Source: a virus
Reading direction: 5' to 3' (one strand)
IMG/VR virus record: IMGVR_UViG_3300043775_000707
Coordinates: 1 to 23,597 of that record
DNA length: 23,597 nt
The notes below the pieces were generated by a model. The model was not told the DNA's origin and searched no databases. It saw only the letters and a list, made by a program, of their open reading frames with translations. Each line of letters opens with the position of its first letter. The stretch's first letter is position 1. Shown in pieces: positions 1 to 6,667 of this stretch. Both the position numbers and the translations under genes were made by a program.

Positions 1-96
1 AAAGGTGAATACTGTAATGTTGTTTTGAATAGCGTTTTGGTACTCGTTTTTTAAATTTTTGAAGGTCGTCAAATCAAATGAAACTGTGTTGGACAT
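1..96 (-). CDS. Small protein of unknown function, 3' end beyond the window
   Basis: An open frame starts with ATG at 94-96 on the minus strand and runs 32 codons to the window edge without a stop. It begins MSNTVSFDLTTFKNL and is rich in Lys, Asn and Gln, as expected of a soluble helical start. Its ATG lies about 24 bases downstream of a well-formed Bacteroidota-type promoter (118-151), which is the main reason to call so short a piece a gene. I do not recognise a family with certainty. The start resembles small accessory proteins often seen in phage replication regions, but that is an impression, not a match. The A/T-rich leader has no Shine-Dalgarno sequence. Confidence 0.6.
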   Translation of the reverse strand, partial: MSNTVSFDLTTFKNLKNEYQNAIQNNITVFTF

Positions 97-117
97 AACT
101 TATTGTTTTAATGTTGG

Positions 118-151
118 GACAAAGTAACAACATTTATTTTACATATCCAAA
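118..151 (-). promoter_or_regulatory. Bacteroidota-type promoter before the small gene
   Basis: On the minus strand TTTG (148-151), a 20-base spacer (128-147) and TTACTTTG (120-127) follow the Bacteroidota sigma-ABfr arrangement TTTG-N19-21-TAnnTTTG, with one mismatch (TT for TA) in the -7 box. The predicted transcript starts about 15-20 bases before the ATG at 96. The motif shares TTTGGATAT and CTTTGTC, separated by exactly 18 bases, with the promoter before the primase at 2445-2478. That recurrence in two of the few intergenic gaps supports a real promoter over an AT-rich coincidence. Confidence 0.6.
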
Positions 152-176
152 TAAAATTTACTTTATTTTAAAATAA

Positions 177-854
177 TCATACAAAAGGTATTTCAGTAAA
201 AGGATGTATATGTTCAGAGAAAAGTTGTTTAACAAAGAAAAACGAAATTTGGTCTTGGATTCCACATTTAAGAATGTGATTATACCACATTTCGTTTAAT
301 TCTTTTATTTTTTTATGTTTCATATTTCTTATTAAAAATCCACACGCACAATGATGTTCAGTTGTATCACTTAACCCGTAAGAAATTTGTTCATTAATAT
401 ACTTAAGATATTTATCACTTTCTATGTTATATCGTTTTTGTAACATTGACTCTTTGTATTCTCTCCACACACTATTTTTTATGAACCAATGCTCTCGTAG
501 TAATAACATATAATTTTGTTCAATAAAATATTTAATAATAAAATTTTCAACAAAAAATTCATTAACCTTTTGTGATTTACTATCTATAAAACAAGTATAA
601 TCGTAATCCTGTAATTCTTTATATTCATGAGGTAATGTTTTTACTCTTTTTCCAACCATATTAGATTCAATTAAATCATCATTTGTTGGTTGATTATCAA
701 AAATACCTATCCATTTAGTGTTCTTTAGTCTTTCTAAAATTTCAAGATTATTTGTAAAATAATAACAATTATATTTTATTGATGGTATCTCCGGAATTTT
801 AAACGATTGGTTTTGATTTGACCCGTAAAAACAAGTGTAAAACGATAAATTCAT
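177..854 (-). CDS. Putative glycosyltransferase, DUF616 / TOD1-MUCI70-like
   Basis: This 225-aa soluble protein has no signal peptide or membrane segment. Its landmarks, in order, fit the DUF616 (TOD1/MUCI70) glycosyltransferase-like family: an early YYFTNN at about residues 31-36, a Trp at 48, R70 followed by LPHEY (74-78), YDYTCFIDSK (84-93) where a DxD-like metal/sugar site is expected, EHHCACGFLIRN (166-177) and DQISFF (201-206). The likely role is transfer of a sugar from a nucleotide donor; the acceptor cannot be read from sequence. It starts one base after the stop of the methyltransferase gene (TAATATG), so the two are probably translationally coupled and may modify the same target. 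It ends in TGA, and no hairpin terminator follows. Family assignment is by motif order only. Confidence 0.6.
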   Translation of the reverse strand: MNLSFYTCFYGSNQNQSFKIPEIPSIKYNCYYFTNNLEILERLKNTKWIGIFDNQPTNDDLIESNMVGKRVKTLPHEYKELQDYDYTCFIDSKSQKVNEFFVENFIIKYFIEQNYMLLLREHWFIKNSVWREYKESMLQKRYNIESDKYLKYINEQISYGLSDTTEHHCACGFLIRNMKHKKIKELNEMWYNHILKCGIQDQISFFFVKQLFSEHIHPFTEIPFV

Positions 855-855
855 A

Positions 856-1518
856 TTATTTAATTGATAATAAATGATATTGACATTCTATTTGTTCTTT
901 TCCATAGAAAGAGTTTATAATGTTAAATTTATTTGATAAATATTCTATAAATTCTCCCATCGTCCATTCTCTTACATGACAAACATTTTTTGGAGGACCA
1001 CTCCAATGTTGACGATAATGTGGAGAATATTTCTGACCTTTACAAAGTATTTCTCTACATGGCGTAGAAATTATATAATAATTAGCATTAAGACTAATTA
1101 AATAATCTAAAAGGATATCCGGGTCAATTATATGTTCAATCACATCACAACATAACACCATATTATTATTTTGGATTGAGTCGTAACCATTAAACGATTT
1201 TTCTTTCTCACCACTAATTAACCATTCCCTCTCCGGATATTTTGTTTTTAATAAAGAAAAACATGGCTCTGTTTCAACACCTATTGTTTTAAACTCACCA
1301 AGATATTTGATTAATTTATACCCACTACCACACCCTATGTCAACAACAGTATTTAATCCTTTTTCCAACATGAACTGACTACAAAATTGATACACTTCTT
1401 TTTGACCTTCATCTAACCAATTTGAGTCATCGTGATGTTCCGGATTATTATTTATAATATAATTCTTAATATTATAATCTTTATCAACATTAACATTTTT
1501 TAAAAAATTTTCTTCCAT
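856..1518 (-). CDS. Class I SAM-dependent methyltransferase
   Basis: This 220-aa protein has the Rossmann methyltransferase signature. Motif I is VVDIGCGSGYK (58-68), the acidic residue ending strand 2 is E82 in GVETEP, and a motif IV-like CDVIEHIIDPD spans 124-134. It resembles UbiG/Methyltransf_11-23 enzymes that act on small molecules or sugars. It lacks the DPPY/NPPY motif of adenine-N6 or cytosine-N4 DNA methyltransferases and the PC/ENV motifs of cytosine-C5 enzymes. The C-terminal third (STPCRE, HYRQHWSG, HVREWTMGEF) probably shapes the substrate site. It lies between the primase and the putative glycosyltransferase and is coupled to the latter, which suggests methylation of a sugar or related phage or host product. 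The ATG follows a 9-bp repeat array with no Shine-Dalgarno sequence. Confidence 0.75.
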   Translation of the reverse strand: MEENFLKNVNVDKDYNIKNYIINNNPEHHDDSNWLDEGQKEVYQFCSQFMLEKGLNTVVDIGCGSGYKLIKYLGEFKTIGVETEPCFSLLKTKYPEREWLISGEKEKSFNGYDSIQNNNMVLCCDVIEHIIDPDILLDYLISLNANYYIISTPCREILCKGQKYSPHYRQHWSGPPKNVCHVREWTMGEFIEYLSNKFNIINSFYGKEQIECQYHLLSIK

Positions 1519-1553
1519 TTTATTTATTTTATTTATTTTATTTATTTTATTTC
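1518..1553. repeat. Tandem 9-bp repeat TTTTATTTA, about 4 copies
   Basis: Three perfect copies of TTTTATTTA (1518-1526, 1527-1535, 1536-1544) and a fourth with one change (1545-1553). On the minus strand it reads as TAAATAAAA units. The array covers the last codons and the TAA stop of the primase gene, the whole 23-base gap, and the A of the methyltransferase ATG. It therefore supplies the A-rich leader where a ribosome binding site would lie. Confidence 0.85.
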
Positions 1554-2441
1554 ATAATAATATTCATCAATATTACCTCTTAAATCCGCAACATCCTTAT
1601 CATCAGTTAGTTTAATGATTTTTATTTTACCATATAATCTACCCCCATTTAACTGGTGATACAATTTAACCGAATCTTTCCAAGCATCAGAATCAAGACA
1701 AATGGTAATATTATTGATTGCCTTTTCATACAATGTCTCAAATAATAACTCCGACATATGTTTCCCTAACATAGGTATACTGTTGGGTAAAAACAATCCA
1801 TCAAATACACCCTCAACAATAAAAATAGGTTTAAACCAATCGATTAACTTTTCATTAAATATAATTTCATCCTTTGGTGTTTCAGGGTTTTTATATTTTG
1901 CTCGACTATTCGGGTCCCAACTTCTAGCAATAAAATAATTTAAATAACCTTTTTCATTATATGAAGGTATGATAACTCTACCACCGAAACTACCCTTATC
2001 ACAAAAACCAATACCATACTTTTCAATAATATCATCACCAATACCACGAATTTTAAGATAATTGTACGCCTGATTCCTAATTGGATATCTTGGGCTACTA
2101 TCTTTGAATAAAGTGAATCCTTCAGGAAGTGTTAATCTTTTCTTTTTTTCTTCTCTTGGTTTATACTCTTCCGGTTGGAGAACATTATAAATTTTCTTTT
2201 GTTTTTTATTACCATATAAGTCAAATAATTTACCTAAAGGACCTTTGGTATTATCCACATCTCCACAAGACCAGCACTTATAAACATGCTGAAAATAATT
2301 CACCTCTAAATTACCTTTGTGTTGTCCTTCATCACAATTAACACAATCAAACGATATTTGACCTTTATGTCCATAGTGTTGTTTCTCGTCTCCAAGTATT
2401 TCTCGTAATAATTCTATTAATATTTCCGCATCATCTGACAT
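1542..2441 (-). CDS. DnaG-type DNA primase (zinc ribbon plus TOPRIM)
   Basis: The protein makes RNA primers for lagging-strand synthesis. Numbered from the start chosen here (299 aa), it has a CxxC...CxxC zinc ribbon (C33, C36, C56, C59), then a DnaG-like core including GGRVIIPSYN near 153-162. The TOPRIM fold follows: the catalytic Glu in IVEGVFDG (E210) and the metal-binding DxD in CLDSDAW (D250, D252). The size is close to T4 gp61; there is no fused helicase. An upstream in-frame ATG at 2475-2477 would add 12 hydrophobic residues (MDIIKFIIIFVF). I reject it because it sits inside the predicted -33 box and ahead of the likely transcription start. The chosen ATG (2439-2441) gives an ordinary MSDDAEIL start. 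First gene of the minus-strand operon. Confidence 0.85.
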   Translation of the reverse strand: MSDDAEILIELLREILGDEKQHYGHKGQISFDCVNCDEGQHKGNLEVNYFQHVYKCWSCGDVDNTKGPLGKLFDLYGNKKQKKIYNVLQPEEYKPREEKKKRLTLPEGFTLFKDSSPRYPIRNQAYNYLKIRGIGDDIIEKYGIGFCDKGSFGGRVIIPSYNEKGYLNYFIARSWDPNSRAKYKNPETPKDEIIFNEKLIDWFKPIFIVEGVFDGLFLPNSIPMLGKHMSELLFETLYEKAINNITICLDSDAWKDSVKLYHQLNGGRLYGKIKIIKLTDDKDVADLRGNIDEYYYEIK

Positions 2442-2444
2442 AAA

Positions 2445-2478
2445 GACAAAGATAATAATAAATTTTATAATATCCAAA
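2445..2478 (-). promoter_or_regulatory. Bacteroidota-type promoter of the primase operon
   Basis: On the minus strand TTTG (2475-2478), an exact 20-base spacer (2455-2474) and TATCTTTG (2447-2454) match TTTG-N19-21-TAnnTTTG perfectly. The -7 box ends only five bases before the ATG at 2441, so the transcript would start at or next to the start codon and be nearly leaderless. It shares TTTGGATAT and CTTTGTC, in identical register, with the promoter at 118-151. Confidence 0.7.
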
Positions 2479-2528
2479 CTACAAAAGTTTTATAAACCCT
2501 TTATATTTATAAAATATATTATAAAAAG

Positions 2529-2744
2529 ATGCCAACACAAATAACGATTAACGATATCACCGGTACACCACCATTCAATATATATATATGTGATAACCCT
2601 ATCACAATATGTGTATATGAAGAAACCATAACATCATTCCCATATTTGTTTAATGTTCCATCTATAATACCAGAACAATCGTCTGTTAATTTAAAAGTTA
2701 TTGACAATAACGGTTGTGAATCAATTTTAAATTTAAATCTATAA
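2529..2744 (+). CDS. Small Ig-like structural protein, SprB-repeat-like
   Basis: This 71-aa protein has no signal peptide. It reads as one half to one SprB/Ig-like repeat: TGTPPFNIYICDN (11-23) resembles the G-(S/T)-PPY-x-Y strand of those repeats, and VNLKVIDNNGCES (53-65) resembles their VTVTDNNGC end. The neighbouring 857-aa protein at 6668-9241 carries seven such units. It is therefore probably a small virion or fibre accessory protein rather than an enzyme. Its TAA is followed immediately by the ATG of the next gene (TAAATG), so the two are likely translated together. A 73-codon-scale antisense frame across the same bases is rejected because it lacks any recognisable composition and would overlap two better genes. 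No clear promoter was found in the 50-bp divergent gap before it. Confidence 0.7.
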   Translation: MPTQITINDITGTPPFNIYICDNPITICVYEETITSFPYLFNVPSIIPEQSSVNLKVIDNNGCESILNLNL

Positions 2745-3563
2745 ATGGCTTGTAATTCAACATATTGTATAAGAAATACCGGTAATATCACGTATGATGA
2801 TTACTATATCAGTGGTGGGACACATAATTCAAATCTTTATTGGGTAGGTCAATCAAATGGTCTATTTATCTATTACTCAACAGAAGACACTCAATGGTGT
2901 TTATCATCAAATTTGGATGGGTTTTGTTTATTATCAGGAAAATCTCCTTGTGCGAGCGAATGCCCTGATTTATCCTACGCATATTTCTCATCAGGAATGT
3001 GTTTAACACCAACTCCATCACCAACAAATAATTGTAATTCGTTGGATTTTGTAGCTTTATTAGAATGTGATATAATCCCATCACCATCACCAACTCAAAC
3101 TAAAACACCAACACCGACACCAACCGTCACACCATCATTAAATTTATGTTTAACAATTAATATTGATGCAACAATTGAGAGTACTTCACCAACTCCGACA
3201 CCAACACTAACACCAACACCAACATCCTCATCAATAATAGAAAGAAATTGTAGTTTTGCGTCGCCAATAACCTATAATATCATCGATGATAATATAATAT
3301 GTCCTCAAAGTTATTTATTTAAAAATTGTTATAATAATGAGATATATTCAACAACAAATCTTACAAGCTCAATTGGTAATATTTCATTGACGAAATATCA
3401 AGTTTATTTAGCCATGGTAGATAATGTTAGAAAATGTATTTCATATTATGAAAAGAGCGACACTACTTTAGGTGGTTACGATATTGAATTGATTAGTGAA
3501 CCTTTTGGGTTGATTAGTCAAAATGGTTGCGATTATTGTAACCAAGAGTTAACAATACCATAA
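2745..3563 (+). CDS. Cys-rich structural protein with Pro/Thr linkers
   Basis: This 272-aa protein is modular. A Cys-rich N-terminal part (1-86, ending in a CLLSGKSPCASECPDL-type pattern near 61-76) is followed by three low-complexity linkers of SP/TP dipeptides (87-94, 112-130, 148-163) separating short Cys-containing segments. A C-terminal module (about 190-272) has FKNCYNN, a central Cys (C231) and a final CDYC (C262, C265). The same module type, with CxxC at its end, closes the 857-aa SprB-repeat protein on the other strand. Such extended Pro/Thr spacers suit fibre-like virion proteins that hold small binding domains away from the particle; this role is inferred. No signal peptide or membrane segment is seen. 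It starts directly at the stop of the 71-aa gene. Confidence 0.7.
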   Translation: MACNSTYCIRNTGNITYDDYYISGGTHNSNLYWVGQSNGLFIYYSTEDTQWCLSSNLDGFCLLSGKSPCASECPDLSYAYFSSGMCLTPTPSPTNNCNSLDFVALLECDIIPSPSPTQTKTPTPTPTVTPSLNLCLTINIDATIESTSPTPTPTLTPTPTSSSIIERNCSFASPITYNIIDDNIICPQSYLFKNCYNNEIYSTTNLTSSIGNISLTKYQVYLAMVDNVRKCISYYEKSDTTLGGYDIELISEPFGLISQNGCDYCNQELTIP

Positions 3564-3673
3564 ATAAAAGTGCAATAAAAAAAATAATATTACTTACACC
3601 CAACCTTTCTATATAATACTTGAGTTTTCAGTAAGATTAACAAATAAATTAATAATCACAATATTTATAATAC
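3564..3673. other. 110-bp AT-rich intergenic gap, no clear element
   Basis: The gap between two plus-strand structural genes holds A/T runs but no convincing hairpin terminator and no TTTG-N20-TAnnTTTG promoter. ATATTTATAA at 3661-3670 also occurs at 2503-2512 ahead of the first plus-strand gene. It lies only three bases before the ATG here, which is too close for an ordinary promoter of this gene. A late promoter for 3674-5914 may still lie in this gap, but I cannot point to it. Confidence 0.4.
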
Positions 3674-5914
3674 ATGGGATTCATATTAAAAAATACATCA
3701 GGGTTAATTAACACTAGATTAACAGACGCCGCAAGAAAAAAACTATCACAAGGTAGTTTTAACATCTCTTATTTTAAAATAGGCGATAGTGAAGTAACCT
3801 ATAACGCCTTTGGTGAATTAGATATATCAAGTCTTAATATATTAGAACCAAATTTTAATTCTCAAAATAAAACCGGTTATCCTCAAGAAAATAAACAAAA
3901 TATTAAATACCCTTACTATGTAGATGGAACCGGAGGTAATACATACGGAATACCTTATATGGCTTCCGATGTTAGCCCTATATACAACAGTGCAACAATG
4001 AGAGGTTTTTTTATTGGTAACACTACAAATGGAACTATAAGTAATTGGAGCGTGTTAACAGATAATCAACACGTAATTAATTCTAATTATGTTATTGATA
4101 TGTCATTATTAAATGGTGAAACTTCAATAACTATTGAATCTTCAGTCTGTAATACCAATATAGTTAGACAACCTTCCGTTGGTGATTTTATCACAATTTA
4201 TTACGATGGGAACGGAACGGAATGTTTTATGTCAGTTTCTGATTGTTACACAATGTTAACATATAAAATTGTAAATATTAGTAATTTAGTATTAACTGTT
4301 GATAGACCTTTACCAAATTTTACTAATTTACCTGGAAGTATTTATTACGCTAGAACATTAATATACCCACCAAACATGACATCATTATATGATAGTGTCA
4401 CACCTTCTCAACATTGGCGTAATGATGTCATTAATTTTGAATCCATTTGTACAACAGATGAATTTGATGTTAAAATTTGGAACATGAACATCCCTTGGTC
4501 TGAAAGTCCTGCCGGATTAAATGATGGAGCATATAAAGGTTACAAAAAATTTAATTCAACATCTTATTTAGGTACAAAAGAATATTTAGGGTATATGTCT
4601 AATAGTGGACAAACTATTAACAACACGGTTAATTATGTTAATTCACTTGGAGATATTATAATCTTACCGCCTAAAGACCAAAAGGCTATTTCAATCATTC
4701 ATTATACTAATCAAAGTATAGATTTGTTTTATGGTGAAAAATTTGCGTTAGAACCATACGATAATACAACCCCTGAAGGTACAACAGGTGAGGCTAGAAA
4801 CTTTAAATTACACATACCAACATTAATGTGGCATAAATCACCAACTTGTGGTAGTGGACAAACTTTTTGGGTTGACCCACCTGGATTTGATAATTTAACA
4901 TTATTTGATGTTCACTATATTAAATCAACCAAAAATTCTGAGATGAATCAACCTGGTATAAGATATTATAATTTATGGGACACAAACGCTAACGAATATA
5001 ATAATGGATACCCTAATAGAGTTGGTAAAGTGTTTCCTGACCAAAAAATCATTGTTATTGATGACGAGGAAATTATAGCTGCCTTATCTTATAAATCAAA
5101 TAGAAACTGGACATTACCATCACCAAGAATATCTTTAATCGCACCTAATACTTGTGAAATAAATAATGGGTCAATATCTGTAGATGGTGTTCTATCTGGT
5201 TCATCAGAATATATGTATGTCACATATAGATTAGGTAATAGTGAATTATTTACAAATTCATTACATTGTAATTACTATTCAAAAATACAAGGAACAGCAA
5301 TTACACCAACTAATCTTGGTACTAATAATGTTGGTATTAGATTTGGTAATGAATTTTCATATTTAAATCAAATACCTGAATCACCAATCCTTAACAATGG
5401 ATTCGTTGCCGACACATTTGAAATAATATGTCAGAAAGTAATTGGGGATGTTAGACCAGACCCTTCAGAGTGGAGAGTTATTGATTTTACATCAATGGTT
5501 AGTTCAACAACAATTAACGGATATATTACCGTAGAAGGTTTAACAGGAAGAACATTTGTTATTACATCTGACGATTATGATAATGCCGAAAACAACAATT
5601 ATACATTAGATTATCTTTCAATACCGAGTAAAAATTCGACTGGCACTTCGTTAAATTTTGGTGATGAATATTATTTTTATGGAGCGTTAGAAACCGATAT
5701 TCAAGCAACAATTTATGAAATGAAATATAAAATAAATCTAAGCGCAACTGAATTCCAAGCAAGTTCTAACCCTACATGGTCAAGCACTGTAAAACCATAT
5801 ATTTCAGAAATAGGTCTTTACGATACTGAAGATAATCTTATGATTATATCAAAGCTACAATCACCCGTTTTAAGACAAGGATTGCAACAGTTTTTAATTA
5901 AATTTGATTTTTAA
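3674..5914 (+). CDS. Tail-collar / fibre-like baseplate protein
   Basis: This 746-aa protein has ends like those of proteins anchoring fibres to the baseplate. The N-terminus (1-40) reads GLINTRLTDAARKKLSQG, then ISYFKIGDSEV, recalling the 'A...L..G....FTKIAIGDG' start of phage tail-collar fibre proteins (DUF3751, P2 gpH-type). The C-terminus (706-746) reads ISEIGLYDTEDNLMIISKL and ends FLIKFDF, like the 'EIGLYD..G.L' element of the same class. The long middle is Asn/Thr/Tyr-rich beta-type sequence with no enzyme motif, signal peptide or membrane segment. It is a probable peripheral baseplate or fibre protein. The resolvase gene follows after six bases, implying co-transcription. The central region may be a separate domain that I do not recognise. 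Confidence 0.6.
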   Translation: MGFILKNTSGLINTRLTDAARKKLSQGSFNISYFKIGDSEVTYNAFGELDISSLNILEPNFNSQNKTGYPQENKQNIKYPYYVDGTGGNTYGIPYMASDVSPIYNSATMRGFFIGNTTNGTISNWSVLTDNQHVINSNYVIDMSLLNGETSITIESSVCNTNIVRQPSVGDFITIYYDGNGTECFMSVSDCYTMLTYKIVNISNLVLTVDRPLPNFTNLPGSIYYARTLIYPPNMTSLYDSVTPSQHWRNDVINFESICTTDEFDVKIWNMNIPWSESPAGLNDGAYKGYKKFNSTSYLGTKEYLGYMSNSGQTINNTVNYVNSLGDIIILPPKDQKAISIIHYTNQSIDLFYGEKFALEPYDNTTPEGTTGEARNFKLHIPTLMWHKSPTCGSGQTFWVDPPGFDNLTLFDVHYIKSTKNSEMNQPGIRYYNLWDTNANEYNNGYPNRVGKVFPDQKIIVIDDEEIIAALSYKSNRNWTLPSPRISLIAPNTCEINNGSISVDGVLSGSSEYMYVTYRLGNSELFTNSLHCNYYSKIQGTAITPTNLGTNNVGIRFGNEFSYLNQIPESPILNNGFVADTFEIICQKVIGDVRPDPSEWRVIDFTSMVSSTTINGYITVEGLTGRTFVITSDDYDNAENNNYTLDYLSIPSKNSTGTSLNFGDEYYFYGALETDIQATIYEMKYKINLSATEFQASSNPTWSSTVKPYISEIGLYDTEDNLMIISKLQSPVLRQGLQQFLIKFDF

Positions 5915-5920
5915 TTAAAT

Positions 5921-6520
5921 ATGAAAAAAACACTTAAAGAAAGTCCTAAAGTTTTAGGTCTTGATGTATCTACCCGAACAATTGGATGGGCATTATTTGA
6001 TATACAAAGTAGAGAACTATTGGAATTAACCCATATCTCACCAGTACCTAAACCGAAAGAAGAAAATAAAATTAAAGAGTTATTACTTAAAAGTGAAATC
6101 TTTAAATCAAAACTTATTCAATATAAAGATTTAGGTATAACTAAAGTTATTATTGAGGAACCACTATTAAATTCTAATAATGTATATACAATTCAAACTC
6201 TATTAAGATTTAACACTTTAATCACTAAAGAAATTTACGATATATTAGGTATTGTCCCTGAATATATTTCAACTTACAACTCTCGTAAATTTGCCTTTCC
6301 GGAACTAGTTAAACAAAACGATAAAAATAAATTTGTATTGTTTGGTGGCCTTCCTAAAGATTGTGATAAAAAACAAATTATTTGGGATTTGGTTGCAAAA
6401 AGAGAACCTCAAATACAATGGTTATACACCAAAAATAATACACTTAAAAAAGAGAATTTTGACCAAACCGACGCTTATGCTTGTGTTTTAGGTCATATGA
6501 ATCAAGAAAATATTTGGTAA
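5921..6520 (+). CDS. RuvC-like Holliday junction resolvase
   Basis: This 199-aa nuclease of the RNase H-like fold has the full RuvC acidic quartet in order: D15 in VLGLDVSTRTIGWA, E79/E80 in KVIIEEP, and D181 plus D184 in the C-terminal DQTDAYACVLG. The size fits single-domain RuvC-type resolvases (E. coli RuvC is 173 aa; its residues are D7, E66, D138 and D141). It would cut four-way or branched DNA, which T4-like phages must clear before packaging (T4 uses the unrelated endonuclease VII for this). It is the last gene of the plus-strand block, six bases after the fibre-like gene, and is followed by a strong terminator, so it is probably expressed late. No zinc finger or RNA-guided nuclease features are present, arguing against TnpB or Cas relatives. 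Confidence 0.85.
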   Translation: MKKTLKESPKVLGLDVSTRTIGWALFDIQSRELLELTHISPVPKPKEENKIKELLLKSEIFKSKLIQYKDLGITKVIIEEPLLNSNNVYTIQTLLRFNTLITKEIYDILGIVPEYISTYNSRKFAFPELVKQNDKNKFVLFGGLPKDCDKKQIIWDLVAKREPQIQWLYTKNNTLKKENFDQTDAYACVLGHMNQENIW

Positions 6521-6525
6521 AAATT

Positions 6526-6550
6526 AACCCACCTTTATGGTGGGTTTTTT
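6526..6550 (+). terminator. Rho-independent terminator after the resolvase gene
   Basis: A perfect 8-bp stem AACCCACC / GGTGGGTT (6526-6533, 6539-6546) with a 5-base loop runs straight into TTTTTT, then ATTTT. It starts five bases after the resolvase stop. It is the only strong, GC-containing hairpin noticed between genes here. Genes converge on it, and the minus-strand reading of the stem is followed by AATTTTT, so it may also stop the long minus-strand operon. Confidence 0.9.
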
Positions 6551-6553
6551 ATT

Positions 6554-6652
6554 TTATTCTAACTGATTAACACAAGTATCATATGGAATAATCCAATCGT
6601 AATACTCAACAAATGAATCATTACCAAGATTTGTCGTGGGTACCGTTAAATT
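6554..6652 (-). pseudogene. Coding-like remnant in frame beyond the SprB-repeat gene
   Basis: After the TAA of the 857-aa protein the same frame reads GTT TGT GGT ATT, then TGA, then 32 sense codons to a TAA at 6554-6556. There is no usable start codon. The residues look protein-like (NDSFVEYYDWIIPYDTC near the middle) rather than the Lys/Asn/Ile/Phe runs of untranslated AT-rich DNA. It may be the old C-terminus of the tail protein or of a replaced neighbour, left after a nonsense mutation or a domain swap. Thirty-two open codons can arise by chance, so this is tentative. Confidence 0.35.
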
Positions 6653-6667
6653 TCAAATACCACAAAC

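Noticed and set aside
2519-2791. Antisense frames such as 2519-2791, 2866-3093, 5562-5762, 8137-8364, 12296-12517 and 18634-18891.
   Set aside because: All lie opposite or out of frame within better-supported genes and have compositions typical of shadow frames.
3003-3233. Repeating ccaacacc-type blocks as a CRISPR array or other non-coding repeat.
   Set aside because: They are in frame, encode TP/SP dipeptides and have no unique spacers of regular length.
2503-3670. ATATTTATAA at 2503-2512 and 3661-3670 as a late promoter, since its core reads TATAAATA (the T4 late consensus) on the other strand.
   Set aside because: The consensus is on the wrong strand for the plus-strand genes, the second copy lies three bases from the ATG, and TATTTATA also occurs inside coding sequence (near 17211). 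It is expected by chance in such AT-rich DNA.
5921-6520. RuvC-fold nuclease as a TnpB or Cas12-like protein.
   Set aside because: It is only 199 aa, with a compact DxxD C-terminal pair typical of resolvases, no zinc finger and no adjacent guide-RNA-like or repeat sequence.
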